Origin: Caulobacter vibrioides OR37
GTDB taxonomy: Bacteria > Pseudomonadota > Alphaproteobacteria > Caulobacterales > Caulobacteraceae
DNA length: 64,000 bases
Direction: 5' to 3'
NCBI RefSeq assembly: GCF_000372645.1
Contig: NZ_APMP01000001.1
Coordinates: 496,001 to 560,000 of the forward strand
The first letter of the stretch is position 1. The number at the start of each line of letters is the position of its first letter. The translations under genes were made by a program, and so were the position numbers. The notes under the pieces are model-generated. The model was given only the letters and a program-made list of their open reading frames with translations. It searched no databases and had not been told where the DNA came from. This document shows positions 46,825-55,976 of the stretch, one piece after another.

Positions 46825-47823
46825 TCAAGCCGCCGCGCCAGTCACCGAGAACCTCAGCAAGTGATGATCGGCGCCGCCCAACTGCCCCTCGATCACCGTC
46901 AGGCGCTTGAAGCAGCGGCCGATCGGCAGCTCTTCCGTCATGCCCATGCCGCCATGCAGCTGGACCGCGTTCTGGCCGACGAAGCGGCCGGCGCGGCAGA
47001 TCGTGACCTTGGCGGCGCTGACCATCCGAGCGCGCGCGGACGGATGCCCGTCGATCGCGGCGACCGCCCGGCGAGCGATGGCCGAGGCTCGGCGCGCGTG
47101 GATATTCATGTCGACGAGGCGGTGCTGCACCACCTGGAATTGGCCCAGCGCCTGACCGAACTGGCGACGCTGCTTGGCGTATTCGACCGTGTCCCGCACC
47201 AGCCGGCGCATCAGGCCGGCGGCCTCGACGCAGAGAGCGGCGACGGCCTCGTCGCGGACGAGATCGAGGTCGACGGCCATCGGCGTCGAGACATCCACGT
47301 CGGAGAAGGTGATGTCCGCGGCCATGCGCCCGTCGATCGTCGCCACCGGCCGCGGGGATAGACCCGCCGCGCTCGGATCCACGAGAAACACGCCCGCGTC
47401 GGTGGCGACGAGCAACGTCCGCGCCGCCGGGGCGTCGACCACGACCTTGGCCTCGCCGCGCAAGCGCCAGACGTCGCCATTCCGAACGGCGGATATCGTA
47501 TCGGCGCGCTCCAGACCGGCGACGGCCACCACCGCGCCGCGTTGCGCGATCTCGGCCAGCAAGGCGTCCTGCCTCGCCGTCCGCGCCATGATGCCCGCGG
47601 CGATGATCGCGGTCTCCAGAAATGGTGTCGGCAGACACAGCTCGCCCAACGCCTCCAGGACAGGCTCCGCATCGGCGAAGGCCAAGCCCAGACCGCCCTG
47701 CGCCTCCGGCGCCCGGAGCCCAAGCACGCCGGCCGCCAGCAATTCGCGCCAAGCTTCCGCCGGCTCCGCTTTCGACAACCGCCCCAGCAGGGCGTTCTTC
47801 AGTTGAACGTGGTCGAAGCTCAT
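46825..47823 (-). CDS. Acyl-CoA dehydrogenase, small subunit type
   Basis: A 332-residue, short acyl-CoA dehydrogenase-family protein. The N-terminal domain is reduced compared with the about 380-400 residue members, and the C-terminal FAD region RQFGQALGQFQVVQHRLVDM and QLHGGMGMTEELPIGRCFKRL is kept. It is the likely partner of the 45597 gene. ATG 47823 overlaps the stop of the GMC gene (ATGA), and it ends the leftward transcript. Confidence 0.9.
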   Translation of the reverse strand: MSFDHVQLKNALLGRLSKAEPAEAWRELLAAGVLGLRAPEAQGGLGLAFADAEPVLEALGELCLPTPFLETAIIAAGIMARTARQDALLAEIAQRGAVVAVAGLERADTISAVRNGDVWRLRGEAKVVVDAPAARTLLVATDAGVFLVDPSAAGLSPRPVATIDGRMAADITFSDVDVSTPMAVDLDLVRDEAVAALCVEAAGLMRRLVRDTVEYAKQRRQFGQALGQFQVVQHRLVDMNIHARRASAIARRAVAAIDGHPSARARMVSAAKVTICRAGRFVGQNAVQLHGGMGMTEELPIGRCFKRLTVIEGQLGGADHHLLRFSVTGAAA

Positions 47824-49430
47824 ACCGCCGCCTTCGCATCGGCCAGGATCAGGTCGGCGGCGCGCCAGGCCATCGCCATGGTCGGACCGTTGGTGTTGCC
47901 GGCCGGAATGGCGGGCATGATCGAGGTGTCCATCACTCGCAGACCCGCGACCCCGCGCACGCGCAGGCGCGGATCGACCACCGACCCCTCGTCCGCCCCC
48001 ATTCGGCAGCTGCCCACCGCGTGATAGCCGCAGGTGCCGAACTGGTCGTAGGCGGCCAGGATCTCGGCGTCGGTCTGGTAGGCCGCCCCGGGCATGGTCT
48101 CCTCGGCGATCAGGTCGGCCAGCGGCGCTTGGGCGGCGTAGTCGCGCATCACCCGGATAGCGCCCACCATCGCAAGTCGGTCCTGTTCCGTGGCGCGGTA
48201 GTTCGGCGAGAACCGCGCGGCGGCGTCGGGATCCGTGGTCTCGATATGAATGCTCCCGCGCGAGGTCGGACGCAGCGGATAGACCACCGCGTTCATGCCC
48301 GGGAACGGCTCCAGCGCCGTGCGCTGCTTGGCGAAGTCGAAGCTGTAGGGCGCGATCAGCATTTGGGCGTCGGGACGGTTCAGCCCTGGCCGCGTCTTGA
48401 ACCATCCCCCCAACTCGTAGGCCGCCGACGACATGGGTCCATCGCCGGTCAGGTAGTAGCGCGCCGTGGCCCGCAGCAGCCGCCAGCCGGAGAACTCGCG
48501 GTTCTGCGAGACCTGCCGCTTCAGCTTCCACTGCATGATCACGCCGCGATGCTCGATCAGACCCTCGCCGACCTCGGGATTGTCGTGGACGACCGGTATG
48601 CCCAGCCGGGTCAGACGCTGGGCGTCGCCGACGCCGGAGCGCTCCAGGATGCCGGGGCTGGCCATGGCGCCGCCGCAGACGATCACTTCGCGCCGAGCCC
48701 GGATGATCTGGATCGCGCCGTCGCGCAACGCCTCGACGCCGATAGCGCGCTTGTCCTCAAACAGCACGCGCGCGACCGTGCATTCGGTGAAGATCGTTAG
48801 ATTGGCCCGCTTCTCGGCCGGCCGCAGGAAGGCCGTCGCGGCGCTCTGACGTTTGCCCTTGTGAATGGTGCGTGGCGCATACCCGATCGACACGGCGTCG
48901 TCGGGAGCGTTGATGTCGCTCTTGAACGTCCAGCCCAGCGCCTGGCCCGCCGCGATCTGCGCCGCCGACAGGCGATCCTTCAGCGTGGGCATCGAGACCT
49001 TCAGCGGGCCGTTCGCCCCGCGCGTCTCGTTACCACCGAGTTCATGGCTCTCGAGCGCGCGGTAGGCCTCCTGAATGTGCTCCCAGCTCCAGTCCTGGCT
49101 GGAAACGTCAGCGATCGCGTCGAAGTCGGCGGGCTGGCCGCGCACATACATCATGCCGTTGACCGAGGTGGAGCCCCCTAGCACCCGGCCGCGCACCCAG
49201 ACTTCGGACTGCCCCGCCGTCGAGGCCTCGGGCTTGCTGGCGTAGGCCCACAGATGCTTGGGGTCGGCCATGACCTTCGCCAGACCCTTGGGCATTGTGA
49301 TGAAAGGATGGTTGTCGCGCGGTCCCGCCTCGATCAGCGCCACGCGCACCGAGGGGTCCTGGCTCAGTCGATAGGCCAGCACGCAGCCGGCCGCCCCGGC
49401 CCCGGCGATCACATAGTCGTAGTCGGCCAT
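47820..49430 (-). CDS. GMC-family alcohol/choline dehydrogenase
   Basis: A 536-residue flavoprotein of the glucose-methanol-choline family. The FAD motif is AGAGAAGCVLAYRL, the GMC signature 1 is GRVLGGSTSVNGMMYVRG, and the catalytic His is in YHAVGSCRMGAD. ATG 49430 is chosen over upstream in-frame codons because the Rossmann strand begins there. It oxidises a primary or secondary alcohol, possibly the P450 product. It follows the ferredoxin gene by 22 bases. Confidence 0.92.
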   Translation of the reverse strand: MADYDYVIAGAGAAGCVLAYRLSQDPSVRVALIEAGPRDNHPFITMPKGLAKVMADPKHLWAYASKPEASTAGQSEVWVRGRVLGGSTSVNGMMYVRGQPADFDAIADVSSQDWSWEHIQEAYRALESHELGGNETRGANGPLKVSMPTLKDRLSAAQIAAGQALGWTFKSDINAPDDAVSIGYAPRTIHKGKRQSAATAFLRPAEKRANLTIFTECTVARVLFEDKRAIGVEALRDGAIQIIRARREVIVCGGAMASPGILERSGVGDAQRLTRLGIPVVHDNPEVGEGLIEHRGVIMQWKLKRQVSQNREFSGWRLLRATARYYLTGDGPMSSAAYELGGWFKTRPGLNRPDAQMLIAPYSFDFAKQRTALEPFPGMNAVVYPLRPTSRGSIHIETTDPDAAARFSPNYRATEQDRLAMVGAIRVMRDYAAQAPLADLIAEETMPGAAYQTDAEILAAYDQFGTCGYHAVGSCRMGADEGSVVDPRLRVRGVAGLRVMDTSIMPAIPAGNTNGPTMAMAWRAADLILADAKAAV

Positions 49431-49452
49431 GGCCGGATCTCCCGATGGGGTG

Positions 49453-49770
49453 TCAGTCTTCTGGCGCGATCGCGACTTCCAGGCCGTCCATGCTGGCTTC
49501 GAACCGAAGCTGGCAGGACAGACGCGAGCGATCGAGGCGGTGTTCGGAGCTGTCGAGCAGATCGTTCTCGTCGCCGGCCACGGGCGGGAGGCGGTCGAGG
49601 TCCTCATCGCGAACATAAACGTGGCAGGTCGCGCACGAGCAGCAGCCGCCGCATAGGGCCACCAGTTCGTCGATTCCCGCTCGGCGGATGATTTCCATGA
49701 CGCTGAGACCGACCTCGGCCTCGATCTGGCGCCGGGTCGAGTCGCGGGTGATGACGGTCAAGCTGGGCAA
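49453..49770 (-). CDS. 2Fe-2S ferredoxin (adrenodoxin/putidaredoxin type)
   Basis: A 105-residue ferredoxin. The cluster Cys pattern is [10 protein letters not shown] (C-x5-C-x2-C) with the fourth Cys in LSCQLRF, as in putidaredoxin. It would pass electrons from the ferredoxin reductase (57218 gene) to the P450. The start is uncertain: the open frame begins with TTG at 49770, without a strong ribosome site. Confidence 0.9.
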   Translation of the reverse strand: MPSLTVITRDSTRRQIEAEVGLSVMEIIRRAGIDELVALCGGCCSCATCHVYVRDEDLDRLPPVAGDENDLLDSSEHRLDRSRLSCQLRFEASMDGLEVAIAPED

Positions 49771-49799
49771 GAGGGACTTTCAATCTTTGGAGGAAGGGA

Positions 49800-49829
49800 A
49801 CGAGCGGGCGTGGGGAGACGCCCGCTCGT
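49800..49829. terminator. Perfect 12-bp hairpin after the TonB receptor gene
   Basis: ACGAGCGGGCGT (49800-49811) pairs with ACGCCCGCTCGT (49818-49829), loop GGGGAG. It lies 6 bases after the receptor stop and upstream of the ferredoxin gene; it could reduce transcription of the downstream genes relative to the receptor. Confidence 0.7.
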
Positions 49830-49834
49830 GATCG

Positions 49835-52285
49835 TCAGAACTTCAGCGACAGTTCGAGAATGATCTCGCGCGGGTTCTCGACGAAGGCGGACATGTCGGC
49901 CAAGACGCCGGTGTTCGTGCCGGTGCCCGTACCGCCGGCGAACGGAATGTCGTTGGCCGAGGTCACCACCAGCGCGTTGGTCAGGTTCTTGCCGATCAGG
50001 GCCAGGGTCCAGCGGTCGTCCGGGCCGCTGACGCTGACGGACGCGTCGACCTTGGTGAAGGCCGACTGCCACCCGTCGGGCCGCAGCGTGTCGGTGAAGT
50101 TGTACCGGCTGGTGCGGCTGACGTCGCCGGATAGGCGCAGCGTCATCCGTTCGTTCAGCTCCCGCTCGTAGCTGCCGCCAACGCGGCCCGCGAACTTGGG
50201 AGCCTTGGGCGGCGTGCGGCCGTCATAGTTCTGGGCCGTATAGGCGCCGCCCACCATCTGCTGGTTACAGCCTTGGGCGATCGTCTGACCGCTGTAGCAT
50301 TGACCGACATAGTCCTCGTACTTGACATCGTCGTAGGCGGCCGCCGCGCGGAGGCTCAGCCCCGGGACCGCGGAGACGCGCCAGTTGACATCGCCCTCGA
50401 CGCCCCGCGTGCGCAGGCGGCCGGCGTTGGCCGCGATCAGCGACACGGACTGCGGATCGAAGGTTTGCACCTGCAGGTTCTTGTAGAGGTAGTCGAACGC
50501 CGTGATGTTCACTTGCACGTCATGATGGAAACGGATCGTCCGCAGACCGATTTCCTCGCCCTCGGCGGTCTCGCTGCCGAAGCGGCCGGCGGCGACGCTC
50601 GCGGCGGGGGTCAAAGCCTGGGAAATGTTGAATCCGCCCGACTTGAAGCCCTGCTTGTAGGCCGCGTAGATCGTGGTGTCGGTTTCGGGCTTGTAGCGCA
50701 GGCTGACCTGCGGCGAGAGGTTGTCGTCCTTGAACTTGTCCGCGAGACGGATGTTACCCGGGAACACGGCCGCGAAGGCGGCGTTGGCGGGCAGCGAATA
50801 CTGATAAGAATCCCGCGCCTCGTGCGACCAGCGCGCGCCGGCCGACAGCTCGATCTTGCTGGCCAGGTTCAGGGTGCCTTCGCCAAAGACCGAGAACGAC
50901 TTGCTGTTGAAGCCGTTGTTCCGCTTGAAGGTCGTGTACGTCCCGGTGTTCGGATCCAGAGGCACGGGGAAGATGTAGGCGTCGGTGTTGAAGTCGAAAT
51001 CGCCCTTTGCGTAGAAGGCGCCGAACAACACATTGAAAGGCCCCTCGAACTTCGACTGGACGCGCACCTCCTCGGCGAACTGTTCGAAGTCCGCCAACTG
51101 CGAGAACGAGGCCGGATAGGCTTCGCCTGACACGTTGTTCAGGTCGGTCTGCTTGAAGTGATAGTAGGAGGTAATCGACGTGATGCCGAACTTCCCAAGC
51201 GTCAGGTTGCTGGTCAGCGCCGCGAACTGGGAAGCGAAGTCGGCGTACATCTTGCCGTCGCGAGCGTAGCGATAGTTCGCGGCGGCGACCTGGGCCGGCA
51301 GGGTCGAGCTGTCGGCCACGCCGTTGATGGCGCAGTCGGCGTTCGGGCTGGGCGGAACGCCGTTGGCCGCGAACGGGGTCGTGCGACCGCCGCCACAGAT
51401 GCGCTCCAAGGTGTCGGTTGGCCCGCCGTCCTTGAGACCGGTCAGACCCGCCTTGAATTGGAAGGTCAGGTTTTCGGACGCGTCCCAGTCGACCGTGCCG
51501 CGCACGCTATAGACTTCCTGACCGCCGCGCTTGTCGCTGTTACGGTGGCGCTGCATGCCCAGCGGGTCGAGATAGGTCTGGGCCGCGCTGTTGGTGAAAG
51601 CGCCATCCGACTTCGAATAGCGACCGGCCAGGCGCGCGCGCAGCGTGTCGGTGAGCGGACCGGAGACATAGCCTTCGACATAGCGGTCCTTGGCCTTGAA
51701 ACCGTAGCCGGCCTTGATCCCAGCCTCGGGCGTTTTCGTCGCGTCGTTGGAAACGATGCTGATCAGACCGCCCGTCGTGTTCTTGCCGTAGAACAGAGCC
51801 TGCGGCCCTTTCAGCACCTCGACGCGTTGAACGTCGTACTGCGGAAGACTCAGTTCGCGACCGCGGCTCATCGGCAGGCCGTCCATCACGAACGACACCG
51901 ACTGGTCGAAGCCGGCGCTCAGCGCGGTCGACCCCACGCCACGCAGAAAGATGCTGGCCGACGAGCCCGAAGCCGCCTTGCCGGCGATCAAGCTGGGCAC
52001 CATGGTCGCGAGGTCGGAAACCTTGGTCACCGAATAGGTCGCCAACGCCTTGCCGCCCAAGGCCGAGATGGCCACCGGCGCGTCGATCAGGCGTTCGTCG
52101 CGACGGCGCGCGGTGACGATGATCTCGCCGACCTCCGTTACGGTCGGCGCCGGTTGCGACGCGGCGACCGCGTCTGGCGCTGGCCCTTCCTTGGCCATGG
52201 CCTGAGCCGCTAACGCCCATTCGGCGCCGAATGCGATCGTGGCGCAAGCGGCCATGAGGCCCGCGCGATAGCCCTTCCCCGTCAT
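49835..52285 (-). CDS. TonB-dependent outer membrane receptor
   Basis: An 816-residue receptor. The signal region (MTGKGYRAGLMAACATIA, to ALAAQA), TonB-box-like GEIIVTARRRDER, plug (FLRGVGSTALSAGFDQS, VQRVEVLKGPQALFYGKNTTGG) and the barrel ending EIILELSLKF are seen. ATG 52285 is chosen (GGGAG upstream); 52306 is the alternative. It heads the transcript of ferredoxin, GMC and acyl-CoA dehydrogenase genes and is divergent from a TetR gene across an operator copy. It probably imports the hydrophobic substrate of island 2. Confidence 0.92.
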   Translation of the reverse strand: MTGKGYRAGLMAACATIAFGAEWALAAQAMAKEGPAPDAVAASQPAPTVTEVGEIIVTARRRDERLIDAPVAISALGGKALATYSVTKVSDLATMVPSLIAGKAASGSSASIFLRGVGSTALSAGFDQSVSFVMDGLPMSRGRELSLPQYDVQRVEVLKGPQALFYGKNTTGGLISIVSNDATKTPEAGIKAGYGFKAKDRYVEGYVSGPLTDTLRARLAGRYSKSDGAFTNSAAQTYLDPLGMQRHRNSDKRGGQEVYSVRGTVDWDASENLTFQFKAGLTGLKDGGPTDTLERICGGGRTTPFAANGVPPSPNADCAINGVADSSTLPAQVAAANYRYARDGKMYADFASQFAALTSNLTLGKFGITSITSYYHFKQTDLNNVSGEAYPASFSQLADFEQFAEEVRVQSKFEGPFNVLFGAFYAKGDFDFNTDAYIFPVPLDPNTGTYTTFKRNNGFNSKSFSVFGEGTLNLASKIELSAGARWSHEARDSYQYSLPANAAFAAVFPGNIRLADKFKDDNLSPQVSLRYKPETDTTIYAAYKQGFKSGGFNISQALTPAASVAAGRFGSETAEGEEIGLRTIRFHHDVQVNITAFDYLYKNLQVQTFDPQSVSLIAANAGRLRTRGVEGDVNWRVSAVPGLSLRAAAAYDDVKYEDYVGQCYSGQTIAQGCNQQMVGGAYTAQNYDGRTPPKAPKFAGRVGGSYERELNERMTLRLSGDVSRTSRYNFTDTLRPDGWQSAFTKVDASVSVSGPDDRWTLALIGKNLTNALVVTSANDIPFAGGTGTGTNTGVLADMSAFVENPREIILELSLKF

Positions 52286-52330
52286 TTCCGGAGCTCCCTC
52301 TCCCATGGCCCACTACCGGGACCTAAACCT

Positions 52331-52351
52331 AATCCTAATAGCCATAGATTA
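52331..52351. promoter_or_regulatory. Island-2 operator motif, copy 2
   Basis: On the minus strand ATCTATGGCTATTAGG matches 13 of 16 positions of copy 5. It lies between the divergent TonB receptor and TetR genes, which would allow autoregulation. Confidence 0.6.
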
Positions 52352-52475
52352 GAGGTCAACAGGATTTGGCGATTTTTACTTCATCGATTGATTAAAATCA
52401 TTGCGTGCGCCTATCTCCGAGGAAGCGCGTCTTCGTCACACGGCCCGCTTGAGCCGGGATCACGCGAATGCAAAA

Positions 52476-53192
52476 ATGAGACTCTTCAATGATTGGAATG
52501 GTTTTTTGGCTCGTCCCTCCTCTCCCCTGATTTCTCGCGGCGGCGCCGCGGAGGCGGCTCTGGCCGTTATCGACGAGGTGGGCCTATCCAGCTTCAGCTT
52601 GGCGCGGGTCGCGGCCAAGATGGGCGTGCAAGCGCCGTCGCTGTATCACCATTTCGCCGACAAGGCGGCGCTTCTCGAGGAAGTCGCCCGCCTGCTGCTG
52701 CTGAACCTGCCCGGCCTCGAGAAGACCGAACTGCCCTACGAGGAGCGGATCATCACCTTGTGCGTTTCGGCGCGCCGGTCGTTGCTCGGACATCCGAACG
52801 CGGCGCTTCTGATGCTGCAGTTCTTTCCCCGCAACCTGTTGCTGGCCGCCTATGACGAGGCCGCCGGTAGCGACCCCTACCCGCCCGAGTTCCACATGGC
52901 GGTGATCGAGGGAACCGAGAAGCTGACGTTCGGCTCCGCCCTGTTCGCCGCCGCCGCCGAGGCCAGGGGCATCGCGCCGATGCCAGAGGCCGACGCCGAA
53001 AAGCTGCCACGCCTGGCCAAGGCTCTCGAAGTCAATCCGTTCCGAGACGAGGAAGCGCTGTTCGTCGAAACCCTGCGGATCTTCTTCACCGGCGTGGCCG
53101 AGCGCTATCGGCGCGGCTCGCTCGGCCAGCCGGTCAGCGACAGCCAGCAACTGGACCGCGCCAAGACGCCTGACGCGGCGCTGGCTTCCTAG
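52476..53192 (+). CDS. TetR-family transcriptional regulator
   Basis: A 238-residue TetR regulator (from ATG 52476; the frame is open up to a GTG at 52401, so the start is uncertain). The HTH part reads SSFSLARVAAKMGVQAPSLYHHFADKAALLEEV, the standard TetR recognition form. The C-terminal part is of TetR_C type (LGHPNAALLMLQFF). It is divergent from the TonB receptor with an operator copy between them and is the only regulator in island 2, so it is the prime candidate to bind that motif. Confidence 0.88.
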   Translation: MRLFNDWNGFLARPSSPLISRGGAAEAALAVIDEVGLSSFSLARVAAKMGVQAPSLYHHFADKAALLEEVARLLLLNLPGLEKTELPYEERIITLCVSARRSLLGHPNAALLMLQFFPRNLLLAAYDEAAGSDPYPPEFHMAVIEGTEKLTFGSALFAAAAEARGIAPMPEADAEKLPRLAKALEVNPFRDEEALFVETLRIFFTGVAERYRRGSLGQPVSDSQQLDRAKTPDAALAS

Positions 53193-53209
53193 ACGCCTGA
53201 AAGTCTAGG
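53188..53209. terminator. Bidirectional hairpin between TetR and P450 genes
   Basis: CCTAGAC (53188-53194) pairs with GTCTAGG (53203-53209), 8-base loop, between the convergent TetR and P450 genes. Confidence 0.5.
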
Positions 53210-53211
53210 AC

Positions 53212-54429
53212 CTAAGAGGCCGGCCAGCGCAGCGGTAGCGACTCCAGCGCCATCACCGTGCCCATTCGGAACGCATGCCGCTGGCCCGGCGTGGCCTCAA
53301 ACGCGGGAATCCGCTTCAGCCACTCCTCGGTCAGGATACGCAGCTCGGCTCGGCCCAGGACATGGCCGACGCACAGGTGCGGCCCCGAAGAGAAGGTCAG
53401 GTGCGCCGCGCGCTTGCGATCCAGATCGAAGGCGTTGGGCGCCTCGAACTTGCGCGGGTCGCGGCTGCCCACGCAGAGGACGTTCAAGACCATCTCTCCC
53501 TCGCGCAGACGAGCCTCGCCGATATCGCGGTCCTTGACCACCAAGCGCGGGGTGTTGACCACGCCGTAGAGTCGAACGGCCTCGTCGGCGAAGGCCGGGA
53601 TCAGCGACGGGTCGGCGGCCAGACGGGCCTGTACGTCCGGCATCTGGGCCAACTGCTGGTAGGCGAAGCCGGTGACGTTGGTCACGGTGTCCATGCCGCC
53701 CAGGAACAGCACGAAGCTCATGGCAAGGATCTCGTCCTCGCTCATGGTCCGCCCGTCGATGTCGACCGTGATGAAATGGCTCATCAGCTTGTCGTCGGGA
53801 TTGGCGCGTTTCTCGTCGATCAGGGCCTTGAGGATTCCCAGGATCTGCGCGCTGAGACGCCCCAGTTCGGCGGCGTCGTTCTGGACCTCGAAAAAGCCCT
53901 CCGCCAGATGACGAAACTCCTGGAGCCGCGACAGGTCCATGCCCATCAGCTCCATGAACACCGTCACCGGAAAGATCTTCGAGACCTCGACCTGAAAGTC
54001 GCAGGCGCCCTTGTCGACGACTCGTCCGACGATCTCGGCGGCCCATTCGCGGATGCGAGGCTCGAGGGTCTTGATCGCGACCGGGCCGAACATCGGCATC
54101 ATCGCCCGCCGATAGGGAAGATTTTCCGGCGGATCCAGGCTCAGCGGAATGAAGAACGGCGGGTTCTCGACGCGCGGAATTTGCATCTCGCGCACCGAGA
54201 AGTGCTCGGGATCGGTGACGACGGCGGTGATGGCGTCGAAACCCTTCGCGATCCAGTGACCGCCGTTGCGGTTGGTCCAGAAGATATCCGGCGCATCGGC
54301 CAAGGTCCTGGCATAGTCCCCCTGGACATCCTCGCCGATCCGAGCGTCGCCGTAGATGTCGAAGTCGAACACCAGATGATCGGGGACGTGGGCCGGCGAC
54401 TTGGCCGGCAAGTTGGCGGGCGCGTTCAT
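53212..54429 (-). CDS. Cytochrome P450 (class I, CYP101-like group)
   Basis: A 405-residue soluble P450. The I-helix oxygen-activating motif is FLGGMDTVTNVTG, the K-helix ExxR appears in DEAVRLYGVV, and the heme ligand Cys is in FSSGPHLCVGHVLGRAEL. Length and sequence style fit bacterial P450cam-type hydroxylases that need a ferredoxin and a reductase, both present in the island. ATG 54429 is chosen because AAGGAGG precedes it. It ends the leftward transcript of the Rieske oxygenase, CoA ligase and P450. Substrate inferred only as hydrophobic. Confidence 0.95.
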   Translation of the reverse strand: MNAPANLPAKSPAHVPDHLVFDFDIYGDARIGEDVQGDYARTLADAPDIFWTNRNGGHWIAKGFDAITAVVTDPEHFSVREMQIPRVENPPFFIPLSLDPPENLPYRRAMMPMFGPVAIKTLEPRIREWAAEIVGRVVDKGACDFQVEVSKIFPVTVFMELMGMDLSRLQEFRHLAEGFFEVQNDAAELGRLSAQILGILKALIDEKRANPDDKLMSHFITVDIDGRTMSEDEILAMSFVLFLGGMDTVTNVTGFAYQQLAQMPDVQARLAADPSLIPAFADEAVRLYGVVNTPRLVVKDRDIGEARLREGEMVLNVLCVGSRDPRKFEAPNAFDLDRKRAAHLTFSSGPHLCVGHVLGRAELRILTEEWLKRIPAFEATPGQRHAFRMGTVMALESLPLRWPAS

Positions 54430-54439
54430 GAAGGCCTCC

Positions 54440-55939
54440 TTAGCGGACGCGGGCAAGGGTCTGGTGCGCGCCGGCATAGGCTTCGCGCACGGCGGGCTTG
54501 GAGAGCTTTCCAGTGGCCAGGCGCGGCAACGGTTCGGCCGAATAGGCGACGTACCGGGGCACCTTGTAGTTGGAGAGATTGTCGTTGCAGTGGGCGATCA
54601 GCGCCTCGACATCGACCTCGACCGGGCCATGATAGACGACCATCGGCGTCTCGCCGAACTTGGGGTCCGGGGCGGCGATGGCCAGGGCCTCGACCACGCC
54701 CGGGAATTCGCAGACCACGCGCTCCACCTCGGCCGCCGATATGTTCAGGCCGCCGGAGATGATCAGGTCCTTCAGGCGATCGACGAAGGTCAGCAGTCCG
54801 CGCTTGTCCAACACCCCGATATCACCGGAATAGAGCCAGCCGTCCCGGATCGCCTGGGCCGTTGCCTCGGGATTGCGCCAGTATTCCTTCATCATGCCGG
54901 GCGAGCGCATCAAGATCTCGCCCGTCTCGCCCGGCGCACAGTCGCTTCCATCCGGACGCACCACCCGCAGCTCGATGAAGAGGCCGCCCCAACCGCACTT
55001 TTCCGGCTCGTCCAGCGCCAAGTGCGTCGGCATGATGGTGGCGTTGCCTCCCACCTCGGTCTGGCCGTAGATCTGACGCAGGATCACGCCCTTGGATTTG
55101 TACCGCTCCAGCAGGGCTCGACTGACCCGCGCGCCCCCGACGGTGGCCAGTCGAAGCGACGACAGATCCGCCGCGTCGAACTCAGGCAAGGCCGAGATCG
55201 CCTCGAAGAAAACCGGCACCGCCGCGAAGCAGGTGATCTTCTTTTCCTGGATCAACTTCAGGGTCTCGGCGGGCTCGAACCGCGGAACCATAAACAGGGT
55301 GCAGCCCTGGGTGAGGTAGTGCATCAGCTGCACGAAGCCGGCCGAGGTGTTGAGCGGGGCCAGGCTGATGATCCGCGAACCGGCCGCCGTCGAGGTCTCC
55401 TCCAGCGCCCAGTTGGCGGCGTAGGCCGTCATTGAGCGGTTGGTGAACACCACGCCCTTGGGCTTGGCGGTCGAGCCCGAGGTGGCGATGATGACCACGC
55501 GGGCCTCGGGATCGAGGTCATGATCGACAACCGCCGGCTCGCCCTCGCGCAACGCCTCGATCTCGGCGAACGATCGCGCGCGGGCGTTCGTCACGTTCAT
55601 CTTTTCGGCGAATTCGGGCGTCGCGAAGGCGAAGCGCGGCTCGGTGTCCTCGCAGAGCTCGGCGATCTCGCGCGCCGTGTAGCGGAAGTTGACAGGGCTC
55701 ACGACGCCACCGGCCCTGATGACGCCCATGATCAGCGCGCAGTAGGCCAAGCTGTTGAGCGAACAGACCGCGACCCGGTCGCCAGGCGCCAGGCCGTCGG
55801 CGATCAGCATGGCCGCCACCCGATCGTACCACGCCTTGTACTCGGCATAGGTCAGGGTATCGCCATCCAGAACGACGGCCGGCTGGTCGGGCCGCATTCG
55901 AGCCCACCAAGCGATCGCGTCCGGCAAGGTCTGCGCCAT
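54440..55939 (-). CDS. Acyl-CoA synthetase (AMP-forming)
   Basis: A 499-residue ANL ligase. P-loop IATSGSTAKPKGVVFT, A5 region QIYGQTEVGGNATIM, hinge GWLYSGDIGVLDKRG, and the catalytic Lys in LPRLATGKLSKPA are present. ATG 55939 is preceded by GGGAGGA. It would activate the acid made by the aldehyde dehydrogenase. It lies 10 bases upstream of the P450 start. Confidence 0.93.
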   Translation of the reverse strand: MAQTLPDAIAWWARMRPDQPAVVLDGDTLTYAEYKAWYDRVAAMLIADGLAPGDRVAVCSLNSLAYCALIMGVIRAGGVVSPVNFRYTAREIAELCEDTEPRFAFATPEFAEKMNVTNARARSFAEIEALREGEPAVVDHDLDPEARVVIIATSGSTAKPKGVVFTNRSMTAYAANWALEETSTAAGSRIISLAPLNTSAGFVQLMHYLTQGCTLFMVPRFEPAETLKLIQEKKITCFAAVPVFFEAISALPEFDAADLSSLRLATVGGARVSRALLERYKSKGVILRQIYGQTEVGGNATIMPTHLALDEPEKCGWGGLFIELRVVRPDGSDCAPGETGEILMRSPGMMKEYWRNPEATAQAIRDGWLYSGDIGVLDKRGLLTFVDRLKDLIISGGLNISAAEVERVVCEFPGVVEALAIAAPDPKFGETPMVVYHGPVEVDVEALIAHCNDNLSNYKVPRYVAYSAEPLPRLATGKLSKPAVREAYAGAHQTLARVR

Positions 55940-55976
55940 GAAATTCCTCCCTGGCCGGTCTTCGCCGGCCTCGCGG

